This document shows, in pieces, positions 25,784 to 37,503 of a stretch of DNA of 64,000 nucleotides (the stretch's first letter is position 1; each line of letters starts with the position of its first letter). The notes beneath the pieces were generated by a model. It was given only the letters and a program-made list of their open reading frames with translations, had not been told where the DNA came from and made no database searches. A program made the translations under genes and the position numbers. Source of the DNA: Ramazzottius varieornatus (Eukaryota > Tardigrada > Eutardigrada > Parachela > Ramazzottiidae); the NCBI GenBank assembly GCA_001949185.1, contig BDGG01000001.1:5785478-5849477 (forward strand), given 5' to 3'.

Positions 25784-26723
25784 GTGACAGATACACGTCA
25801 AGCTTCCCTTCACCGATCGTTGGCCTGATCGGACAAGAATGTTCCTTCATCCTTGTCCACACCACGGACAACGCTACAACGATGACTCGTAAGGCTAGTC
25901 CAAGCAATCAACAGGAATAACTTTTCACACAGCGGATTACAGTTCAACTGTCACTTTTCATCAGACGGTAGCTGACATCTATTTTTAGGACAACCATCTT
26001 TCGGTTGGAGCTTCTAGGCCATCAGAATCTCTCACCGTATTTCTAATCAACGGTTGTCAAAACCAGTTCCCATAATGTTCTTTTAGATGATTGTTATTGC
26101 TGTCTTAACAGTTTGAAATAAACTCAGTGTTGGACTGTCGATTACGGAATATTCCGAAGTAGTGATAGACGAAAGTTATTTTTGAGTCTCATCACAGTCT
26201 CATCAGAATGCGAAGTGTCAAGTTTCAACACCTTGAGCACCGGGTGGGAAACTCACTTTCCCGGCGCACACTAATATGAACGTGGTGAGATCGCAGTTTA
26301 ACTTATGCTCCTACAACTAGCAGTCACTCGACAGCGTGTCTGCAAAACTGTCTTTTTTCCGTTTCGATGGAGATTTCGTCTTACCTGGCAAATTATTTTC
26401 CAGAGTCTCCAAAAAATTCTAGCTCTAGTTCAAAAATCTCGGTATCTAGCGAATGGTTTGTCCGGTGATCAAGAAAAAAACACATGAAGGTTGGCCGTTT
26501 CAAGTTGATAGGTGCCGCACTTTACATCATATTTCCAAATTTTAGCCAACCGAGAACGTGGTGATTGGGCCTATTTGGCGATGTCCCTCTCTCCAATTTT
26601 GACCAGTTAAAAAGAAGCCAAAGTGAGTTTCTCACCACGTATTCTGAAAGCCCGAAATCGCGTGGTGCTCAGTGTGTTAAGTTGAAGACTGGTGATATGG
26701 GAGATGGGGAAATGAACCGAACC
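25784..26723. other. Intergenic, no gene seen
   Basis: Between the arginase-like gene and the convergent RIIa gene. Only short unsupported frames are present; no recognisable domain or repeat was found before the hairpin repeat at 26724. Confidence 0.4.
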
Positions 26724-26772
26724 GCAAGTGGCGCACGCTTCGACCAATGACAGCGGAAAAGTGCGCCACTTG
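26724..26772. repeat. Perfect hairpin copy of the TGGCGCAC repeat
   Basis: CAAGTGGCGCAC and its exact reverse complement GTGCGCCACTTG flank 25 bp containing GACCAATGACA. It is the cleanest copy of the short repeat that also sits in RasGRF introns, here just downstream of the RIIa gene. Confidence 0.75.
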
Positions 26773-26916
26773 ACTCCACAATCTGGTCAAGTTCAGCTAC
26801 CACCTCCCATAATGATTGTGTTATGCATCAATTAAACCCAGCAAAGATGTTCAGAAAAATCGATGTCAGCAACTGATGTTAAACGGGTTCTTCTTCTGAA
26901 TGTAATTCCACGTTGG

Positions 26917-27700
26917 CTACGCCTCTTCCTCTTCAAGTTTTTGTATAGCGTGCAGCTCGGCATCATGGACGATATCTGCGCCTTCAGCACGAGTGTCACG
27001 GAAGGTCATGGATGTTGTTCCTTGGGGTACAGTCGGTATTTCATCATTGAGCAGAGGAACAACTTCTCCTTCGACGATCACCGCCATTTCTGAATAAACT
27101 TAGCTCTTTCCATACTTAGCTCACTTAGGACGTGTCGAAAAACATCGTCCACGTTACCTTCTGCCAACTTTGTCGAATCCGCAGTGCTCAAGCCACTTGC
27201 TGGTTGACCACTTGCGGTTGCCGGGTTCGGTGCTGCGCCATCTGCCGAACGCGCATCTTTCCCTTCTCTTCTCAGCAACATATCAGCAGCTTTCTCTTCC
27301 TGGGAAATTGACACAAGTCCCTCTTAAAATTCCCTGATTTGACACGCATGTGTGTTGAATGTAGTACAAAATACCTTGATGTACCTGCAATCAGGAATGG
27401 TTCGAGGTGGCACATCTTTCTCTTCGGCCATTTTCTTCTGGAAGAACTGGACGCAGAACTGTAGGAGTTCTTGGTCAGGTGGCTGACGGACGATGACTGC
27501 AACAAGCAGATCTTGCAGGTATTCGCCCAGTCGGGGTGGTACAAAAAAGGCATCTTCGGGAATGGTAACTGGGCGTCGGCCTGTGAATGGACCGATTGGT
27601 CTACCATGACTTGTGATTAGATTTTCGGGTGCGCCACTGCGAGACATTACTGGAAGAGGTAGCCCAACAATCTCATCCAGTGAATGAGGGTGATAGCACT
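26917..27700 (-). CDS. RIIa (PKA-regulatory-subunit-type docking) domain protein, no cAMP-binding domain
   Basis: Exon 27700-27368 encodes a dimerisation/docking domain (VPPRLGEYLQDLLVAVIV then PPDQELLQFCVQFFQKK), the pattern PPxLxxxLxxxxxxVxxxxPxDxxxFxxxYF of RIIa/DPY-30-like domains that bind amphipathic helices of anchoring proteins. It is spliced in phase 0 to a linker exon starting EEKAADMLLRREG and rich in Ala/Pro/Ser, then across a roughly 75-bp intron to a last exon with EGEVVPLLNDEIP and an acidic end (LEEEEA, stop at 26917). The total is about 230 residues. No cyclic-nucleotide-binding domain is present, so it is not a PKA R subunit; it resembles short RIIa proteins of cilia and sperm. 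A possible 5' exon is unresolved because 27700 looks like a splice acceptor; the first in-frame ATG is at 27647. Confidence 0.65.
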
Positions 27701-27856
27701 AAAGTAAAAGAAAAAAAGGCTTTAGTTATCTATCCCTGATATCCGGTTACTGGTTAGCTATAGAACTATGGAAACAAAATGTAGTAAGATCCAAGCCAGC
27801 CCTTTAGACTCGCCCAAGATTTGCAAAACATCACTTTAATGCCCTTGTGTATGATC

Positions 27857-28097
27857 AGCCCTGCCGCGGCCCAACAGCGTCTGTGGAAAAAAATGGCCCC
27901 CGTATGTGTTGCCCGTCATGTGACTGATGGCTCCTAATCGGGTCGGAGAATTAAAGCGAATTCGACTTCGCCTACGAAACGGCTCTACGGGTGCTGTGTA
28001 CGTACAGGTCTGACACATCTGTTCGAACCGTTACGTCAGATTCGACATTGACGTTCCCCAGCTGTTTCCACAAACGCAGTTGGGCCGCGGCAGGGCT
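27857..28097. repeat. Terminal-inverted-repeat element
   Basis: Ends AGCCCTGCCGCGGCCCAAC and its reverse complement, about 34 bp with few mismatches, enclose about 170 bp of unique sequence. GATC/TGATC words lie just outside on both sides. There is no coding content. It lies upstream of the RIIa gene. Confidence 0.7.
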
Positions 28098-28284
28098 GGA
28101 TTTGATCGAGTTGAACTGCGGAGTCTTGTACCAGTACGAGATGTGGGTCTCTTTCTTGGGTCTGTGGCAGTGGGTCGTGCTTTCCGAACGAAGCCGGGAT
28201 GCCCAGCTGCCCTATTAGCAGGAAGGCAGCAGATGCGCAATGGGAAGAATTACGATGACGTATCAATCCACGCACCTACAGGCC

Positions 28285-28428
28285 ACAGTGTGGGCAAATA
28301 AGGTACTCTAAAAGTGGCAGAGCCAGAATCGATTTTTCAGTTGATCAGCTGTTTACTTCTTATGGCACCGGTCAAAAACGCGATTTTGGCCCTGCCCCCT
28401 TTCAGAGTACCTTATTTGCCTACACTGT
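28285..28428. repeat. Terminal-inverted-repeat element, ACAGTGT(G/A)GGCAAATAAGG ends
   Basis: Left and right about 47 bp are reverse complements with a few mismatches (AAATAAGGTACTCT on both arms, then GGC(A/C)(G/C)(A/G)GCC(A/-)). The core contains TTGATCAGCTGTTTAC. It is a typical small MITE. Confidence 0.75.
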
Positions 28429-28945
28429 ATCAGGTTCATTTTGGTTGATTTAACCGCTATCGTCCAGTTCGCCGTTGGGGTCTATGGAAACTCAATTATG
28501 TCGCTCGTGTGCAGTATAATAATTACCAGAATTGATCGATTAGACCACGCAGCCATGCGCCGATGTAACGATGCATAACGCGTGGCCCGCCACAACAGGA
28601 ATGAATAGAAGTAATTAGTTTTTCTAGTTGGAAAGGTCAGATGAGGTCTTTTGTGACCCATAATCGTGAAACCCACCTTGTGATTACCAGGTAAACCGAT
28701 TTACATATAAACGGATATCTCGCACTGACCTGAGATGCACCAGACGATTGCAATTATTTGATTATCGCTTGCCCGCCCCAAATAACCGGATCAAGAGCGT
28801 CCAACATGAGAAAAGAGGCCTCCCCCCATAGTTTTCAGAAGGAGCAGGCCTCAGGATCTTTCTCACAGTTTTTTAGCGGAAGTTTCGAAAGCCAGTCAGT
28901 TTTGTGCGTCTTTGAGTCGGGAAATGCAACAACGTCTGGGCCAGA

Positions 28946-31445
28946 ATGAGTCCGTTTCCGCGGCGCACCAGTCGATTACTGATATGCCTGAATTTTCTCT
29001 GCGCTATGGTGCAATCGGTCCATATCAACATTGTCATTCTGATCCTAGGCGAAGATCCCAGCTTTGGCTACTACGCTACTGCGCCGATGTATGATATTGC
29101 CTTTGAACGAGCGGCGCGAATGTATCCGTCCTTGTTCCCAAACACTACGAGGCATGTTCTGCACCAAAAGAACGTTCGAGACTGCGCTTCCGCTGCAGCG
29201 AATATGGTTGATGTTGCCGGCAAAATGATGGATTTGGTCGATCGTCAAGAAGGACTTACCATTCTGATGTCTCCGGGATGTAGCGCTGAAGCGATGGTCC
29301 TTGGGGATTTCGCGCGAGGTTTCCTCGATTTGTATTCTTAGTGTAACATTTCTGCTCGAGTGACGTACTCAGAAAAACCGTATTTTTCTAGAGTTGAATG
29401 TGCTTCTACTCGCAAGTACGTCTGCTGATTTGGCGTTCATGAACAAGCAACGCTTCCCAACCTTCATCGCTTTGGGACCCGTAGGGAGAGGTGCCTCTGT
29501 ACCGGCGCTGAAGGCTTTCTTGGAGCATTACGATCTTACGACGTTCACTGTGTTTTGCGAAACGACGGCGAATTATCTGAATGTAGCATCGTTTGTCTCG
29601 CTGGTTTGCCGGGCCATAAGGAGCCTTGTCATGACATCAAAACAGTTCACGGTTTACCTGCAGGAAATCGATTCAGTTCGGAAACCCGACTACAAAAATA
29701 TGCTGCTTCGAGCCAAGAATTCTTCTCGAGGTATCTTGGTTGATCTTCTGTGATACAGAAGCTCATTCCTTATCGTTTGACTGCTGTTCAGTTATAGTGC
29801 TGGAAACTCGAGACGACATTGTCCGGAAAATCATGGTTAGTTATTCCTATTGAATTCCATTCACTGCACATGCACGCAATGGATTAGGTTCTGAACGGAA
29901 TACGGTTCGGTCTAATAGATTGCGGCCTATCTCCAGAACATGACCAAGGGGGATTTTGTAAGTCGCTGTGGCGAGTTCCCGAATCGGCAGTAATTTCAAG
30001 GCGTCCGTAATGAAAATTTTTTCCCGTGTAGGTGTTTTTGTTCCTCCAGCAGAATCCTCTTCCCCAGCACATAGATCTAATGGATACGACCTTGGACCCT
30101 AATGACCACGTAGGCTAATGGAAAGGCGTTTCTAGGACGGCGATTCTTCAAAGACATAAATCCATTCCTTCTGTTTGATGCCTGCTTGCAGGTGGCGGGG
30201 GAAGCATTCCAGGCTTTGATACTTCTACAATATGACAACATTAACCGGGATAGAAGCGCCATCATTTTCGATGAGGCTGCCACAGTTGCGCAGCTGAGAT
30301 ACAATTACTCTTTCTTGAAAGACGATCAGGTAAGTGATCCATCGTGGTAGTTATCCATCTGGCGAGTTTCTTCCATCTGGCGAGTGCCGGGGAATAATAC
30401 ATAGATCAAGTTGCCACCCCGGTTCACTTTCCGACTGTAGTAACGGCTTTCTCCGCCCCCTTTCGTCACGTGTAACTGCAAATTGCTTTCTGGAGCTCCT
30501 CTTATCTTCGAAAAATAGCGTAATCGAATTTACAGTTAGCTACAGTCGGACTTTCATCCGTCGGCGGTAACTTCACTTTTGCAATGTCACCCATTTTGTA
30601 TCCGTTAATTGTGTTTCAGCACAACGACCACGGTTTGTCAGCGTATGAAGCTACGACGATCATATTCCAAGTATGCAAAACAAGGCACTTATGACATCGA
30701 AAGGCAGACTTCTGAGTTTTGACCTTTCGATATGTCGTGCTTTACAGGTTCTGGAAGAGTTATTCTCACGCCAATCTGATGCTCTCACCACTCAGCACTT
30801 GTACAGCAGCATCCTCAACCGAACTTTCAGTTTAGAATCGAGGAACATCAGTGTAGAACAGGACGGCTACCGTCTGTCGGATGTAGCTTTCAAGCGCTAT
30901 GACACTGACTTCAATCGCTTTGAGGTAGGAGCACAGTACAGTCGGGTCGGAAACTGCTTGTGGAACAGGGCGCCACGTCACACAGGAGGGAGTTCGTTGC
31001 AGAGCTTCAATGGCTGTTCTTGTCACTTAGACTGTTTGGAGATACGATGCACTGCGCAAGCAGATCGTCGTTCTTTCGTCGAATTCATCCCATAGTTGGC
31101 ACGGGCTCTCTTTTCCTCCGTCGAACCTACCCCAATGTGGATACCGGATGGAGCATTGCTCAGATGACCTACCCCAGTCAAACACCATTCTCATCACTCT
31201 GTCATGCGCGTTGTTGCTACTTCTGCTGTTGTTAGTTCCAACGGTTATCTACTACCGCTGGTTAGTATAACCCCAAACTCCGAGTTCACTTGCAAAAGTG
31301 GGAAACATAGGACGAGCTGAGCATTTCTCTGTGTAGGTCGCATGGTAATCATATCTACAAGACGTGGTGGATATTGGACCCAGAGAAATATCGTCCTGGG
31401 GGCGTTTATTCTGGCGTCTCTGGTACCGGTTCGATGAAAAACTAA
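28946..31445 (+). CDS. Natriuretic-peptide-receptor-like membrane protein with only a short tail
   Basis: Signal peptide at 1-24, then an ANF-receptor ligand-binding fold: GPGCS-equivalent MSPGCSAEA, FARELNVLLLAS across a phase-1 splice (exon 28946-29318 to 29392-29730), FPTFIALGP, LETRDDIVRKIM (29798-29835), AGEAFQALILLQYDN (30193-30330), HGLSAYEATTIIFQ (30620-30670), HLYSSILNRTF and YRLSDV (30748-30924). Exon 31031-31260 carries SWHGLSFP, PQCGYRMEHC and a transmembrane helix (ILITLSCALLLLLLLL). The last exon 31337-31445 gives HIYKTWWILDPEKY and stops about 36 residues after the membrane. Guanylyl-cyclase receptors have a juxtamembrane W(x)I segment here followed by kinase and cyclase domains; neither is found. 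A clearance- or co-receptor role is possible. The exon join near 29960-30190 is uncertain. Confidence 0.75.
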
Positions 31446-32060
31446 ACCACGGAGTGGGCAGACTCATAATCAGAAAGCTTGAAACTGTCCTTGGGCTGAA
31501 TATCGTCATGTACTGGCACAATGAGTTCCCAGTTCAGCTTCACGCAATTAAGGGGAGCAATATCGTAGCAATAGTGTACAAAACCTGATGAACTGGAAAA
31601 CATCTCTACAACAATACGTGGCCGTTTTCCACCTCCGTATCTGGCTTCTGATCATGAATGTACTCAACCTCCTGTATAGAAGCTCCTGAACTGTCTTGCA
31701 TTTTAGGGATTCAGCGTGAAGCCGCTGGTCGATAGCCGTTGACGATGATAAGAGAGCAGCGAATCGCTGAACGGAGTTTCGATGTCGATTACCCACCACG
31801 TTCCCTCATCGTGCCGATGAGATACTGCAGGCAGGAACCGGTTCCTAAAAAAGTGTCCAGACTTTGAAACGGGAAGGTTGTGTAAGAGCAGAACTGTGGC
31901 TGGATCACCTGTTTAGCACCAGGACTACAGTCAAAACAATCAAGCCGCACACTGATACGCTACAGGATACCCAAAGGGCGTCAACCGAACCTGCCAACAG
32001 GAAGGAGCCAGATTTCGAAAAGTTGCGAGAGTGGACAAGAGAGGCGAAAAATACCACCTA

Positions 32061-35000
32061 CTTGCACCAACACAGGTCAGTCCATCAGCACCGCACTGAG
32101 GCTGACTATGGACGGGCCATGCCGCGTTTTCGTACCAGCTGATGTTTCCGATGTCGACCCACTCGAAGTTTTTAGGGTCTTGAAACATTACTTCCTTTCG
32201 AGAAAAGTATAGAAAGGTCACTGATACCACGATGCACCTGAGACCGTTGTTGACAAGGCCGATTGATAGCACTTACTTTCAAACTAGTTCTGTTGACATC
32301 CATTTGCAGGAATGTAATACCCAACATGCGCTCTCCCACCTCGTCCAGTGTGACGCTTCCGGTTCGCAGGTGGTAGGTCCGGTTAAAGTAAGCTTGCGCC
32401 AAAGTGGCTCCATCCGCTGGCGAGATCCTGTTGTGGCAGTCAGAGTAGAGTTCGCTGATCACCTGTAACGATTCATTTCCGGATATTTCCAACACAGTCC
32501 GGAAAACACCGAGTCACAGTGCCAACCTGGGCGAAGATCATGAAGGCCGCATATGTGGCGGAAGGTATTGGGGTAACCTGGAACATAAGCTCACTGTCTT
32601 GTGGGGCATCTAACCACGAAAAGGCCTCCGAGTATGTATAATTACAGAGTTGACTGAATTGACCTGCTCGTTCTTTCCGTATGTGTAATTGTAAACCTCT
32701 GCAGATTGCTGCTTCCAGACGGCTTCCATCGCTTGGATTGTTCTTCTGGTCTCGCCATTCTTAACGGCGTCGGTTTCAAGTACGAAGAACGAGCCGAATG
32801 CGAATTTTGCAATCTGTAGACCAGAAAACGGCGTCGATAGAGGCAGGGAATGGCTCCTAGTCTTGACAGAAGCATAAAACGTGGGTTGTCGACTCTTTAC
32901 CTTGTTGGAGTTCTGGTTATCGCCTCCAACAAGTCTAACGTGTAATATAGAAAAATTTTTCAACTTGTTATCGGTCACCTCCAACTTGTAACCAATGAGC
33001 CGTAACTTCATACCGCACGCATCAAAAATGTTACCGGGCGGTTAGGACCTTGAAATCTGTTGCAGTAAATCTTTATCTCGATTTTAGACGACATCATGCG
33101 ATGGAAAATGGAAGGGAAAGGCAAGCAGCTTTACAACCGCTTTGCACACTCTCTAGATACAGTCCTAACGGAGAAACCGGTGAGCATTGACCAGCTGTAT
33201 TTCCAACAAGAGCTACTTGTCCTGTAAAGCCTGTGGTGCATCGGATAGCGAAAATCGAGGATACCTCAAATTGCACTGGAAAACAAAACAGTATGCAGAG
33301 CCGGTAGACACGCCCCGCACGGTATCCGTCGTACTTCAGAAAAAAGCCAAGCTATGGCTGCTTGAGGCTGCGGTAGTAAGATAAAGAGGTCCCGTGAGAC
33401 GTTTGAGGAAGCCAATAAAAATCTTGAAGGGCCTCGGTAACAAGTCTGACGGGTAACAATTTTGGCAGGCCGACAGGTCAGGCCCGGGTAACAAGTGGAC
33501 TGGCGGCGGTAACAAGTTCGGAAATTCCTGTTCAACTTGTTGGAGTCTGTGGGACTTATTGGGGGACGCTGGAGACGACTGTTAGAGCGGAAAAGTCATT
33601 GCTGAAGCGGCTTCCAGTCAAGGTGGAGACTTTTCGACGCATAGAAAGTTGGGCAAGGCACATGTCTTCCCACCGAAATTATTTCGCCGTTCAGCGTTCA
33701 CTATATACATGTATAGCTCCAGTAAGACGCAAAAAACAGTCGGTGGCTTGCAAGTTGCGGAAATAACCCCCACTTGTTATCGTGTTACCTTGTGCTTGTT
33801 GGAGCCCAACAAGGTAACAGGTATGATCGGTTACATTATGCCAGTCTTAACCTATGCACTATCAACTTACCTCATCATCCGGGTCTCCAAGCCTCCAAGA
33901 GAAGGTTCCGGAAGGGGAATCTCTGTAGGCTGATACAGCGATGTAAACCTTTTGATAGGGCACACGCAGATGTATTTAATTTCTAAACAGCATGAATACA
34001 TTGTTAAATCACGTACATACTGGCCATTGGTCATATTTAACTTGTACGCTGCCACCTGTGGAATACCACGTGGTTCAACATGGACGTATATGAGAAAACG
34101 ATGCCGCCTTAGAAGGTTACCAAGATGGCTCGTAGCAGTTTCGCGTTACCGAAGTAGAAACACACTGCGGGATCAGGACATGTCGTCATCACTTTGGGTT
34201 GTGATATCGATAAAATAAAAAGACGGACCGATTATTTTGTACTAACCTCGGCTATTCCGCCTAAACAGCCCCAAAGTCCGATTAAAATCAGGCTTAGCTG
34301 TTGAATCTATCCCGAGATCATCTATCTGCAAACGTATTCCGCGAACTTGCGAAAGATCTTTTCGAACCGTGTTCGATAGGGTGGTGAAGAAAGGATTGCT
34401 CGAGACATCGGTCAGAAATGTGACGGAAGTCCATTGAAACTCTCGGATCAGGCTTCGGTATGCGTGGACAAAGGGTGTGGTGGAGGTAATGCTTGTCGTA
34501 ATCCATGTTGGATACCGTGTCTTGTCTCTCGATGCTAATCCTTCCACACTGAAACCATCAAAGATTCAAGCAAATGCATTGACTTTTTTGAGTGGGAAGA
34601 GTTAGAGTGATAATCCTCGCTTCATCACTACGTGACTGACAGAGCTAAATAACGGGGAGTGTGCGGTCAACTTCGAATTTAGGCTGGAAGATTCAAGCAA
34701 ACGTAGATGAAACCCAGGTTGCCGCTCCGCAGCACAGGATTCAGCTTGTAACAGCTTGCCTTTCTGACATAGTGAACAAGTGAGGATTATCCCCGTACAC
34801 GCAGGAAAAGGAAGTTTAGGCCACTAAAAGGTTTGGGCCAGATGGAAAGACGGCAAAGTGAAATTCAACCTTAGAAAACTGCCGAAAAGTGCATGGGTGT
34901 GAGTTACGCACATACGTACGTACTTCCGTTCCGCCATTTCGGAATCGCCTGGCCCAAACTTGCTTTTCGTGTGTCTACCTGGTTATCAAAAGAATATTCC

Positions 35001-35385
35001 AATGTTTCGCGAAACTGGCGAGAGACAGGACTTCAGTGCAACCGGCACAAATTATTGCGACGACGTCGGTCGCATTTCCGGGTCTCTTTGGGGCGTTGCG
35101 GTAGTAAGATGAGGCAAGGTGAAAATCACTCTCTCGTTCCCACTCAGCACAATTGGATATGGAGGGACTGTATACGGGCTCGTGGATAACGCTCAGAAGA
35201 GGGTATCGGACCTCCATGTCGGCCAGTGCTGTCTCGATAGCTGGTGCTATGTACACGTAGGCTCTCGGTGAAAATGGCCGATATACAGTTGGAGTTAATA
35301 TTCGGACGTTCAAAGGGGATCTCGCTCCAGCACTGAGAAAAAGAGACAAAAGAAGAAAAGTAACGTATATCCCAGCATTTTCCAT
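32061..35385 (-). CDS. Natriuretic-peptide-receptor-like ectodomain gene
   Basis: Minus-strand exons in family order: signal peptide and start of the ANF-receptor fold (35385-34979, ILTPTVYRPF..YVYIAPAIETAL, CAGCTEVLSLASFAKHWN), 34548-34242 (YPTWITT, FQWTSVTFLTDVSSNPF), then VCFYFGNAKLLRAIL (about 34165-34125), VAAYKLNMTNGQYV (about 34060-34018), AKFAFGSFFVLETDAV..VWKQQSAEVYNYTYG (about 32820-32650), SATYAAFMIFAQ (about 32580-32530), NESLQVI..ATLAQAYFNRTY..ERMLGI (32495-32275) and FEWVDIGNISW..WPVHSQPQCGADGLTC (to 32061). The CG..C juxtamembrane motif is family-typical. I could not place the transmembrane helix or any kinase/cyclase exon before the convergent gene ending at 31445, so the 3' end is open. 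Intron 1 begins at a MITE edge. Confidence 0.7.
32895..33825. repeat. Cluster of GGTAACAAGT / CTTGTTGGAG words (degenerate fold-back)
   Basis: Inside an intron of the minus-strand receptor gene, GTAACAAG(T) or its complement CTTGTTA(C) occurs repeatedly near 32900-32990, 33430-33540 and 33775-33825, together with TTGGAG/CTCCAA. The two outer blocks are in opposite sense, giving a long imperfect inverted structure like the one at 3469-4241 but with a different word. Confidence 0.5.
34798..34975. repeat. Palindromic MITE, TACACGCACGA family, copy B, abutting a splice donor
   Basis: TA at 34796-34797 and 34976-34977; inverted ends (CACGCAGGAAAAGGAAGTTT and, on the other strand, GACACACGAAAAGCAAGTTT) continue into AGTTT(A/G)GGCC. 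The middle contains ACATACGTACGTACTTCCG as in the other copies. On the minus strand the right-hand TA is bases 2-3 of the GTA at the 5' splice site of receptor intron 1 (exon end 34979). Confidence 0.8.
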
Positions 35386-35479
35386 TGCTGGACGACCGGG
35401 TCAGAATTGCCATATGCTGTGGAGTAAACCTCGTCCAGATGTTCTGCTGGTAGAGGTCAACCTTTTAAATTACCGACGA

Positions 35480-35689
35480 TTAGGTGTGACATTTCCGGGT
35501 AAACCAGGCACTTCGTAAAGTACGTAAGGCGCATTCGGATATTTTCGTACAAGTTTGATTGAATGTTGCACCAGCCCAGTAAAGCGAATCTAGTTTCGTA
35601 ATCAAATCGTGTTGAAGGAAATGCGCTAATGGCTCGTTACCCGTTATAACCAGAAGTCTCAAGAGAGAGGGCATTTTGTGATATTCCAC
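35480..35689 (-). pseudogene. Possible relic of a receptor ectodomain exon
   Basis: The minus-strand frame contains LLVITGNEPLAHFLQ, then AGATFNQTCTKISE, which lines up with NESLQVI..ATLAQAYFNRTY of the gene immediately downstream on the same strand (32495-32275). No intact flanking exons of a second receptor are visible between 35690 and 36000, so I read it as a fragment of a tandem copy. The match is short. Confidence 0.3.
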
Positions 35690-36744
35690 TGTCGGTACTG
35701 ATATCGGGGTCGATTCCTGCGAATAGACTTATCTGTGTCGTTGTCAACATGATGTTACTTTTGTCCGCGAAAGAAACGTTCGAGCCATCGGCTAACGACT
35801 GCATCGATGGTGTGTTCATATGACAGGAAAACATTACCCGCACCAATTTTGAACAGGTCGAGATTCGATTACAGCTTAGAAGCGACTTCAAAGGTGCGAC
35901 CGGAAAGGAAGCAAAACAGCCGCAGAACAAGCAAGGTCCATGAGTACGCGGAGTAGCATGTGCGTACAGAAACATAAGTGACTCTCTGTTCTATGAATCA
36001 TCGCACCCCCAGACAATCCGTACTACGAAATGGCAGCTTCGTGCCTCTTTTGTATCTCTCCCGCAGAAAATCTCGTGTTGACTGGAACCCAGTATCACCT
36101 ACAGTCAAGCTCGCGGGTCATGGCCACCCCATGATCTTCCTTTGCTTACCTGCATCTTATGAGCTTGGTATGCGATTTTGACAATTAAGGCACCGCCGTT
36201 TAGACGATGCTTCATACTTTTTGACCACGTGACTCTGGACTCGAGACTTAAATCAGTCAAGCTGGAGAATGGGTGGTTTAGACACGGAAATGAAGACTAC
36301 TGTTGGATGCTTCTTTCCCGTCACGCGACAATCTCAGGGAAAAACCCAAACAGCCAAAATGTGGCACAATAGTCGCTCTCCCAAATCCGTCAAAAACGAT
36401 GTCCAGCAAAAAATTTCAAAATTTTTCTGTATGGTTTCTAGTTTTCTGCAACGTACTTCATGGACGAAATACATCACTTCGATTATTTCTCTGTTTGCTT
36501 GTCCGATTTCTATGCCCGGACTATCTCAGAAGAGAAAAAGATTGCTCTCCCCACCAAGCACAGTTATGTTATGTGAGATGGCAAACTTGCTGGATGGGTG
36601 CAAAAATATTTGATTTCTTCGAAAACTCAGCTGCAGAACCCATACAGAAAAAAAAGTGACAACCGGAGTTGCTTATTCAAGCTCCGTGCATGCAGAATCC
36701 GCCATCGAGTCGGTGGCGTAGTAGATACTAGTGGTAGCAGTGCT

Positions 36745-36765
36745 TGCAGCAGCAGCAGCAGCAGC
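36745..36765. repeat. (GCA)7 microsatellite
   Basis: Seven GCA units in non-coding sequence. Confidence 0.85.
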
Positions 36766-37503
36766 GGAATTAGTGGTAATTATTCCAGGGCCCGCGTGAA
36801 AGTTGAACTATGAAACAGTATGGTAACGGTTAAGTAGCATGATACGGTGAATAGTCCTATCGATTATGGATTTAGGAGTGGCTACGAACTCCATCTGAAC
36901 TCTTCCGTAATTACTTTTCGTTTACCCCAGCGGTTCATTACCACTGTCATCGAAGTATCATATTGGTGGTACTACCGGACAAAGATCAAATATAACCTTT
37001 GATGTTTGTTCACGTACGGTGAGGAATACCGAACCGGATCGTTGCTCCCAGTAGCCAACGATCCAGATTTCGTATGTTTGAGAAAATTCTAGGCAACACT
37101 GGATATTGTGAAAAAAGAAACGCTCTTGAGGATCGGGTCCACTCAGGTGAAAACAGAAGTCCCGTTTGCTGCTTCCTCGGATGTAACCGTGCCAATGGAC
37201 CAACAAGTTAGGTGACGACGCCAAACCTAACTTGTTAGACAGTGGCTACAGAGTTCTTGGGCCCATCGCATGTGCTGCTTTCGCCTTCCTGCTCTCGCCT
37301 GTCTTCAACAGAGACTTTCACCTCTCATCCTCGCAGAATGGGATCCAGAATTCTATTACCAAGCCGCCAGTCGAAACCCTTGTGGAGACTTTTACCAAAA
37401 GCTGGGACCAGAGTCTCGTACATCGGTCGTCCCGCAACAAAAACGGGCAATGCGCAAGACATCCAAGGAAAGCCAAGTGCAGAATGCCATGGCCAGTGAC
37501 TAG

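Noticed and set aside
36958-37224. Minus-strand 88-codon frame with LVHWHGYIRGSS and YEIWIVGYW
   Set aside because: Looks slightly protein-like but has no recognisable domain or phase-consistent neighbour, so not called as a gene.
37330-37503. Possible plus-strand terminal exon (WDPEFYYQAASRNPCGDFY)
   Set aside because: A splice acceptor precedes it, but no upstream exon or family could be found.
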